A stretch of DNA of 48,848 nucleotides from Paludibacteraceae bacterium (GTDB lineage: Bacteria; Bacteroidota; Bacteroidia; Bacteroidales; Paludibacteraceae), in the NCBI GenBank assembly GCA_016292775.1, contig JAEDFN010000009.1, forward strand, positions 1-48,848, in the 5' to 3' direction. Numbering within the stretch: position 1 is the stretch's first letter; each line of letters starts with the position of its first letter. Under the pieces are notes generated by a model that was not told the origin of the DNA, made no database searches, and was given only the letters and a program-made list of their open reading frames with translations. Shown here in pieces: positions 44,417 to 48,848 of this stretch. The translations under genes and the position numbers were made by a program.

Positions 44417-45640
44417 ATGAATAAAGATAATGCATTGGAGGTAGCTTCATTGGCGGGGCATATCATGCTTGAAAATGGAGCTGAAATTGCAAGAGTAGAA
44501 GAAGTTATGCAACGTATTGCAAGTAAATATGGTGCAGATTCCAGTAATTTTTTTGTTCTCTCTAATGGTATTTTTACTACCGGTAGAAGTTATGCAAATG
44601 TAGAATATATTCCTTTTCATGGTACACAGTTAAATAAAGTAGTAGAAGTAAGTCAATTATCTCATAGGGTAGAGCAGGGGCAATGTTCTTTAGATGAATG
44701 TCGTCAAAAGTTACTTTCAATTCGTTCTATGCCAAATCATTCTTATTTTGAGCAAGTAGGTGGATCTGCTTTCGGATCTGCAGCCTTCTGTGCTATTTTT
44801 GGCGGCGGTGTTATTGATTGTTGTATTTCTTTTGTTTGTGGAATAGTATTGTGGCTCTTTGTATTATTGATGAGTTCTAACTTTTCTTCAAAATTTACAG
44901 CAAATATTGTTGGTAGTGTTATTGTTACCGCAATATGTATATTTAGTCATCATTTGGGTATTGGTAATTTGGGAAACATTATTATTGGAGCTATTATTCC
45001 TCTTATACCCGGTGTTCCTTTTACTAATGGTATTAGAGATTTGGCGGGAGAAGATTACATTGCCGGAATTACCCGTTTGCTTGATGCCTTAATGGTATTT
45101 ATTTGTATAGCATTGGGCGTAAGTATGACTTTTGTATTGGATAGTAAAATAATGGGAGAAATGATACATCTTGATGGGATGGTTATTGATACTTTTACTT
45201 CAGGATGGTTATTTCAAATTATTGCTGCATTTATTGGTACAATGGCATTTGCCGTTCTTTTTGGGGTTCCACATAGATATTATTTAGATTGTGGTATTTG
45301 TGGCTTATCCGGATGGGTAATTTATCTGTTATTGGTTCGCCTTTGTGGTATGTCATCCGTAGAATCTACTTTTCTGTCTACTATGGTTGTCGTTTTCATT
45401 TCGTATTATTTTGCTACACTCCGTAAATGTCCTATTATAGTCTTTTTGGTTTGTGGAATATTTCCGTTAGTGCCGGGTGCCGGCGTTTTCTGGACCAGTT
45501 ATAATATTGTATCAAATCAACTTAATGCTGCATTATCAAGTGGATTTTTGGCACTAAAAATAACATTTGCTATTGTTTTCGGAATTATTGTTGTAACGGA
45601 AATTCGAAGGAGAATTCAGTATCGACAAAAGAAAAGCTAA
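44417..45640 (+). CDS. Threonine/serine exporter family protein (ThrE-type, fused)
   Basis: 407 residues. The N-terminal domain (about 5-245) is the DUF1212/ThrE_1 type with a cytosolic start (EVASLAGHIMLENGAEIARV) and several helices; the C-terminal half (about 265-400) is the ThrE_2 type. In some bacteria the two halves are separate genes. Members export threonine and serine; the substrate here is unproven. I chose ATG 44417 because the longer option starts with TTG inside the terminator. The stop codon lies in the first copy of the direct repeat described below. Confidence 0.88.
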   Translation: MNKDNALEVASLAGHIMLENGAEIARVEEVMQRIASKYGADSSNFFVLSNGIFTTGRSYANVEYIPFHGTQLNKVVEVSQLSHRVEQGQCSLDECRQKLLSIRSMPNHSYFEQVGGSAFGSAAFCAIFGGGVIDCCISFVCGIVLWLFVLLMSSNFSSKFTANIVGSVIVTAICIFSHHLGIGNLGNIIIGAIIPLIPGVPFTNGIRDLAGEDYIAGITRLLDALMVFICIALGVSMTFVLDSKIMGEMIHLDGMVIDTFTSGWLFQIIAAFIGTMAFAVLFGVPHRYYLDCGICGLSGWVIYLLLVRLCGMSSVESTFLSTMVVVFISYYFATLRKCPIIVFLVCGIFPLVPGAGVFWTSYNIVSNQLNAALSSGFLALKITFAIVFGIIVVTEIRRRIQYRQKKS

Positions 45641-45743
45641 TTGTAACATTATAATATTTGTAATACAATTGCAGCACCGTCTTCATCATAGACAAAGCCG
45701 TTACAATTGTAACATTATAATATTTTTAATGCAATTGCAGCGC
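45639..45743. repeat. Imperfect direct repeat: a second copy of the exonuclease gene tail
   Basis: 39 bases at 45639-45677 recur at 45705-45743 with 3 differences, offset by 66 bases. On the minus strand the right copy encodes the last residues and stop of the exonuclease (AAIALKIL). The left copy, in its own frame, reads GFVYDEDGAAIVLQIL and then TAA, so it looks like the end of a lost or duplicated relative. Confidence 0.75.
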
Positions 45744-46203
45744 AAGCCTCTGCATCTGCTAAAGCATTATGGTGATTTTTTAAATAATAACCACATTGTG
45801 CGGCTGCTATGTCAAGAGAACTTTTTATTCCTGGCCATTTTTTTCTCGCTGCTTTATAGGTGCAATAAAATTTATAATCAGGATATGTCATCTGGTATAC
45901 TCGAAATACGGCTTTTAGGCACCCTTCATCGAATGTTTTATTGTGAGCAACAAGTGGTAAATTTGCTATTTTAGGCTCGATTTGTTCCCATACTATCGGA
46001 AATATCGGTGCATTCTCTGTGTCTTTTGCGCACAAACCATGTACTTTACTACACCAATATATGTAATAATCCGGTTCGGGTTTTATTAGTGAATAGAATT
46101 TTTCAGTGATTTCGCCATTGCGAACAACAACGATTCCTATTGCACACACAGAACTTCGCTCATTATTTGCTGTTTCAAAATCTATCGCTGCAAAGTTTTC
46201 CAT
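45715..46203 (-). CDS. DEDDh 3'-5' exonuclease (DnaQ/epsilon-like, small)
   Basis: 162 residues, a single exonuclease domain. Metal ligands are Asp8 and Glu10 in AIDFETA, the Asp of HNKTFDEG near 92, and the HxAxxD set near 144-149 (HHNALADAEA). Small DnaQ-like exonucleases of this type are common in Bacteroidetes; the substrate may be DNA or RNA ends. It is the last gene of a GNAT-ogt-exonuclease run (15-base gap). Its tail is partly duplicated just downstream. Confidence 0.9.
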   Translation of the reverse strand: MENFAAIDFETANNERSSVCAIGIVVVRNGEITEKFYSLIKPEPDYYIYWCSKVHGLCAKDTENAPIFPIVWEQIEPKIANLPLVAHNKTFDEGCLKAVFRVYQMTYPDYKFYCTYKAARKKWPGIKSSLDIAAAQCGYYLKNHHNALADAEACAAIALKIL

Positions 46204-46218
46204 AAATTATTATTTTAG

Positions 46219-46752
46219 TTAAAAGAGCGTTGTATAATAATTTTGTTTTTCTAAGGTTAATAGAGATTGCTTTGTTATTAATCCTCCTCGGTAACCGGTT
46301 AAAGTATAATTTTTTCCGATTACTCTATGACATGGGATAAATATTGATATCGCATTAGATGCTATTGTATTAGCTATAGCACGAATAGACTTAGGTTTTC
46401 CGGCAATATTTGCTATTTCACTATAAGAAACCATATTTCCATATGGAATTAAAAGCAAACAATTCCATATATGTTTCTGAAAATCAGTGCCATTGAGCAA
46501 TAAGGGGACGTCGAAATTTTTTCTTATACCCAAGAAATATTCATCTAATTGTTTAGATGCATAATCTATTATATCTGAAGAATCTTCTATATAATCTGCA
46601 AATAATCTCCTTTTTAGCATTAAATCTACATTTTCTTTCCTATTATTTATTAGCCAATCACATAAACAAATATGTTCGTTATAACTCCCTAATAATAGAT
46701 TTCCAAATGGTGAATTATATTGTTTTGTGATTATTTTGTTTTTATTTCGCAT
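46219..46752 (-). CDS. ogt: Methylated-DNA-[protein]-cysteine S-methyltransferase
   Basis: Repairs O6-methylguanine by taking the methyl onto its own cysteine. 177 residues, the Ogt length. The active-site Cys141 lies in IPCHRVIG; helix-turn-helix block YGNMVSYSEIANIAGKPKSI precedes it, including the Arg of the finger (IRAIANTIASN). It starts 7 bases after the GNAT stop. Confidence 0.95.
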   Translation of the reverse strand: MRNKNKIITKQYNSPFGNLLLGSYNEHICLCDWLINNRKENVDLMLKRRLFADYIEDSSDIIDYASKQLDEYFLGIRKNFDVPLLLNGTDFQKHIWNCLLLIPYGNMVSYSEIANIAGKPKSIRAIANTIASNAISIFIPCHRVIGKNYTLTGYRGGLITKQSLLTLEKQNYYTTLF

Positions 46753-46759
46753 ATATCAA

Positions 46760-47542
46760 TTAAATCATTTTAGATGTATATTGTAGATTTATTTTGTCAT
46801 CTCTGATTATTTTTGGTTGAGTTTTTCCAGATAGAATATGGATTTTTTTACCATTTCGATATACGTGAAGTTGGCGAGAACGAGTTATTGCTGTTAAAGA
46901 ATCATCGTTTTGTATTTCTTGCCAAACTGTATGATACTCACCATTATGATCAAAGAGTTTTTTCTTAAGAAGTGAACATATGTTTTTAGTATCAATTGTT
47001 TTTGCCAAATTTAATTTCATAATATGAATAGGAGTGTCATTCCCATGCTTTAAATGACTGCAATAATTAATTTTCCCGGTATCAATAAAACCACACTTTT
47101 CCATAACCCTACCGGATGCAGGGTTGTTAACGAAGAAATCCGCCCAAAGCGTATCGAATTTATCTTTACAATATAAAATTATTGCTTTTAGAGCTTCTGT
47201 ACATAGACCTTTATTCCAATATGGTTTGCCAATCCAATATCCTATTTCTGCATCGTTTTCTCCAATATCTATATTACTGACTCCATGGATATAATATCCT
47301 ATACAACCAATTACTTCGTTTGTTTCCTTTAATTCAATAGCCCATGTAGTATCATTTGAAAAAATGGTATTAATAACGTTTCTACTTTCATTGAGAGATT
47401 TATGAACGGGCCAACCGGCGTGAGGGCCTACTTCAGGGTCAGATGCATATTTATATAAATCTTCTGCATCAGTTTCTTTCCAATGTCTAAGAATTAATCT
47501 ATCTGTATTGATTGTGCTATCATTGAAATTATTTCGTTCCAT
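46760..47542 (-). CDS. GNAT acetyltransferase with an unusual C-terminal extension
   Basis: 260 residues. Residues about 1-178 are a RimJ/RimL-type GNAT domain (TDRLILRHWKETDAEDLYKY; IGYWIGKPYWNKGLCTEAL for CoA binding; NPASGRVMEKCGF). The remaining ~80 residues are not part of a usual GNAT and contain a strand-rich piece (LTAITRSRQLHVYRNGKKIH, then ILSGKTQPKI). The function of the extension is unknown. It is first of the GNAT-ogt-exonuclease run. The acceptor (protein N-terminus or small molecule) is not evident. Confidence 0.85.
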   Translation of the reverse strand: MERNNFNDSTINTDRLILRHWKETDAEDLYKYASDPEVGPHAGWPVHKSLNESRNVINTIFSNDTTWAIELKETNEVIGCIGYYIHGVSNIDIGENDAEIGYWIGKPYWNKGLCTEALKAIILYCKDKFDTLWADFFVNNPASGRVMEKCGFIDTGKINYCSHLKHGNDTPIHIMKLNLAKTIDTKNICSLLKKKLFDHNGEYHTVWQEIQNDDSLTAITRSRQLHVYRNGKKIHILSGKTQPKIIRDDKINLQYTSKMI

Positions 47543-47597
47543 ACTTTTGAAATTGCTTTTGCTATTGCATAGAATTGTTAATCAGTATATCATGATT

Positions 47598-47613
47598 TAA
47601 TACATTTGTATTA
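47598..47613. promoter_or_regulatory. Palindrome upstream of the GNAT gene
   Basis: TAATACA-TT-TGTATTA is a perfect palindrome 55 bases upstream of the GNAT start. Operator candidate; no binding protein is known. Confidence 0.35.
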
Positions 47614-47657
47614 CATACCATATCTATTCATAACGTATATTATTGATATAGATTGAT

Positions 47658-47864
47658 TTATTTAGTATTCCACAATGAAGACGCTATTGTTGCATATTCT
47701 TTTTTACCTTCAATGTAATCTTTAAAAGTTTCCATTGCAGAGAGACCATTTGGCATATGACAAGATCCACATCCACCACATGCGGGTGCTTTACAGCAAT
47801 AGCGTTCGCGAATAAACTCAATACGTTCGTCACGGTTGGAAAATGCTAATTTAGGAGCTATCAT
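47658..47864 (-). CDS. Small cysteine-rich protein, function unknown
   Basis: 68 residues. Five cysteines cluster at 23, 24, 29, 32 and 35 (YCCKAPACGGCGSCHMPNG), of which 29-32-35 form C-xx-C-xx-C. The rest is helical (SAMETFKDYIEGKKEYATI and SSLWNTK). The Cys cluster suggests binding of metal or an iron-sulfur group. I do not recognise the family with certainty. It is flanked by spacers on both sides. Confidence 0.7.
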   Translation of the reverse strand: MIAPKLAFSNRDERIEFIRERYCCKAPACGGCGSCHMPNGLSAMETFKDYIEGKKEYATIASSLWNTK

Positions 47865-48273
47865 AAATATAAAATTAAATACTAAACTATATCTTTCTTA
47901 ATATACTTTTGTTGATGTGTCACTTTTATTATTTATACAAAATTATAGTATTTCCATCACGTACACAAATTTTTAATGTAATATTTTTTGTATAGTTTTA
48001 TTTTGTTATTATGTCATTAATAATTTATATTTCGTTCGCCTTCTACTAATTATTTTTCATTTAATAGAGGATATTGATATATTTACTGACGGTCATGTCA
48101 GCTGCAGAACAATTGAGTAGTTAATCCAAATCATTGATATAAAAATAGTCGCAGATAATGTTTTCAAAATTAGTAGATACCTGCGATTTTACGATGATAA
48201 TACTCTGATAATTTCGAAAATTTATTTTTTCTAGATATTCGCAATGATAAAGATATTTTAAATATTCACTTAT
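47865..48273. other. AT-rich spacer before the Nudix regulator
   Basis: No convincing gene. It contains a small hairpin (CTGAC-GGTCAT-GTCAG, 48086-48101) and an inverted repeat (TCGCAGATA at 48149-48157 with TACCTGCGA at 48178-48186, one wobble). The operators and promoter of the next gene follow. Confidence 0.5.
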
Positions 48274-48328
48274 TGCGTCATTTTTACGCCAAAATATTTG
48301 GTTGCGTCAAAAAAACGCAGTATCTTTG
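48274..48328 (+). promoter_or_regulatory. Promoter with two matching palindromic operators before the Nudix regulator
   Basis: Two palindromes of the form TGCGT-N7-ACGC(A/C): 48274-48290 and 48303-48319, centres 29 bases apart. The -33 TTTG is at 48297-48300 and the -7 TATCTTTG at 48321-48328, with a 20-base spacer, so the second palindrome fills the promoter spacer. This predicts direct control by a dimeric regulator, most simply the product of the gene itself. Confidence 0.75.
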
Positions 48329-48354
48329 CAGTAGTAATTGATAAAACATTTAGT

Positions 48355-48848
48355 ATGTACACATATAAATATCCTCATCCTGCTGTTACTACCGACAGTG
48401 TTATATTTGGCTTTGATGGGTCGAGCATAAATATTCTCCTCATAGAGCGAGGTCTGGAACCATATAAAGGAAGTTGGGCTTTGCCGGGAGGTTTTCTCCG
48501 CATGGACGAAACGGTAGAGGAGGGAGCCAAACGAGAACTTTGCGAAGAGACAAATATAAAAGATGTCTATCTGGAGCAGTTCCATGTATTCAGCGGTGTC
48601 AATCGTGACCCTCGTGAAAGGGTGTTGACGGTTGCCTTCTTTGCCTTAGTGAGCAAAAATGCCTTCAAGGTATTGGCTGGTGACGATGCAAGCAAGGCAC
48701 AATGGCATGAGTGGAATCACCTGCCACCTTTAGCTTTCGACCACGCAGAGATAATAGGCATGGCGAGGAAGAAACTACAGGAGAAGCTGAGAGTGTCACC
48801 TATCGCCTTCAAACTGTTGGACAAGGAGTTTAAGATGGACGAACTGCA
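48355..48848 (+). CDS. Nudix-domain (NrtR-like) transcriptional regulator, 3' end outside window
   Basis: The first 164 residues are visible; the frame is open to the end of the window. The N-terminus (YKYPHPAVTTDSVIFGFDG) and the Nudix box at 46-68 (GGFLRMDETVEEGAKRELCEE, then TNI) are clear; the usual Gly near the end of the box is Asn67. The DHAEII stretch followed by SPIAFKLLDKEFKMDEL is where NrtR-type regulators pass into a winged helix. In Bacteroidetes this group includes sugar-responsive regulators such as AraR. The gene is richer in GC than the rest of the window. It likely represses itself and genes downstream; the ligand cannot be told. Confidence 0.88.
   Translation, partial: MYTYKYPHPAVTTDSVIFGFDGSSINILLIERGLEPYKGSWALPGGFLRMDETVEEGAKRELCEETNIKDVYLEQFHVFSGVNRDPRERVLTVAFFALVSKNAFKVLAGDDASKAQWHEWNHLPPLAFDHAEIIGMARKKLQEKLRVSPIAFKLLDKEFKMDEL

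Noticed and set aside
45669..45974. Plus-strand frame of 101 codons
   Set aside because: It is antisense to the DEDDh exonuclease, whose catalytic residues are all present.
48307..48585. Minus-strand frame of 92 codons at the right edge
   Set aside because: It is antisense to the Nudix regulator and its promoter; the plus-strand frame has a clear Nudix box.
1..48848. CRISPR arrays, insertion sequences or defence islands
   Set aside because: I looked for regularly spaced repeats, transposase motifs and known defence domains on both strands and found none; the only repeats are the short ones listed.

Overview
The window reads as chromosome from a low-GC member of the Bacteroidetes, probably a Bacteroidales. 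The reasons are: AT-rich genes throughout the middle (bases 2.8-47.9 kb); several matches to the Bacteroidetes promoter pattern TTTG-N19..23-TAnnTTTG and almost no Shine-Dalgarno sequences; a secreted protein with a type B C-terminal sorting domain of the type IX secretion system; a NigD-like lipoprotein; and a very basic 30-residue protein between HU and RNase G. Genus cannot be assigned from the sequence alone.

Layout. (1) 1-2.5 kb: the 3' part of an unusually short DNA polymerase III alpha (DnaE) gene with visibly higher GC than its surroundings, then a terminator and a gene-poor stretch; this may be the edge of an acquired element. (2) 2.8-10 kb: a membrane-bound nucleotide-sugar 4,6-dehydratase, a flippase, a U32-family protein and a YgiQ-type radical SAM protein. 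(3) 10-23.2 kb: flavin reductase, glyA, then a long, tightly packed run phoH-gpsA-pgi-GT2-rfbF-rfbG-cupin epimerase-reductase-YfhO-GT2. This run contains a complete-looking route to a CDP-6-deoxyhexose for a surface glycan. (4) 23.2-28.2 kb: sirtuin, K+/H+ antiporter, aldehyde dehydrogenase, a convergent small XRE regulator and an extended SDR. (5) 28.2-32.6 kb, minus strand: SulP transporter, NigD-like lipoprotein, type IX cargo protein, truA. (6) 32.8-41 kb: ligA, a small unknown, a TraB/GumN protein, dapA, a TPR protein, RNase P RNA and a YihY membrane protein. (7) 41.2-45.6 kb: tRNA-Phe, ssb (minus), HU, the small basic bS22/mS38-like protein, RNase G and a ThrE-type exporter. (8) 45.6-47.9 kb, minus strand: a small repair-flavoured operon (GNAT, Ogt, DEDDh exonuclease) and a Cys-rich 68-residue protein. 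(9) 48.3 kb to the end: the 5' part of a Nudix-type (NrtR-like) regulator whose promoter carries two matching palindromes; it is again richer in GC.

Most of the window is housekeeping. I see no CRISPR array, no complete transposon, no prophage and no recognisable defence island. The points best worth a second look are the Nudix regulator with its twin operators, the unlisted 30-residue basic protein, the CDP-sugar cassette without an RfbH-type dehydrase, the short DnaE at a compositional boundary, and a diverged second copy of the exonuclease gene tail.
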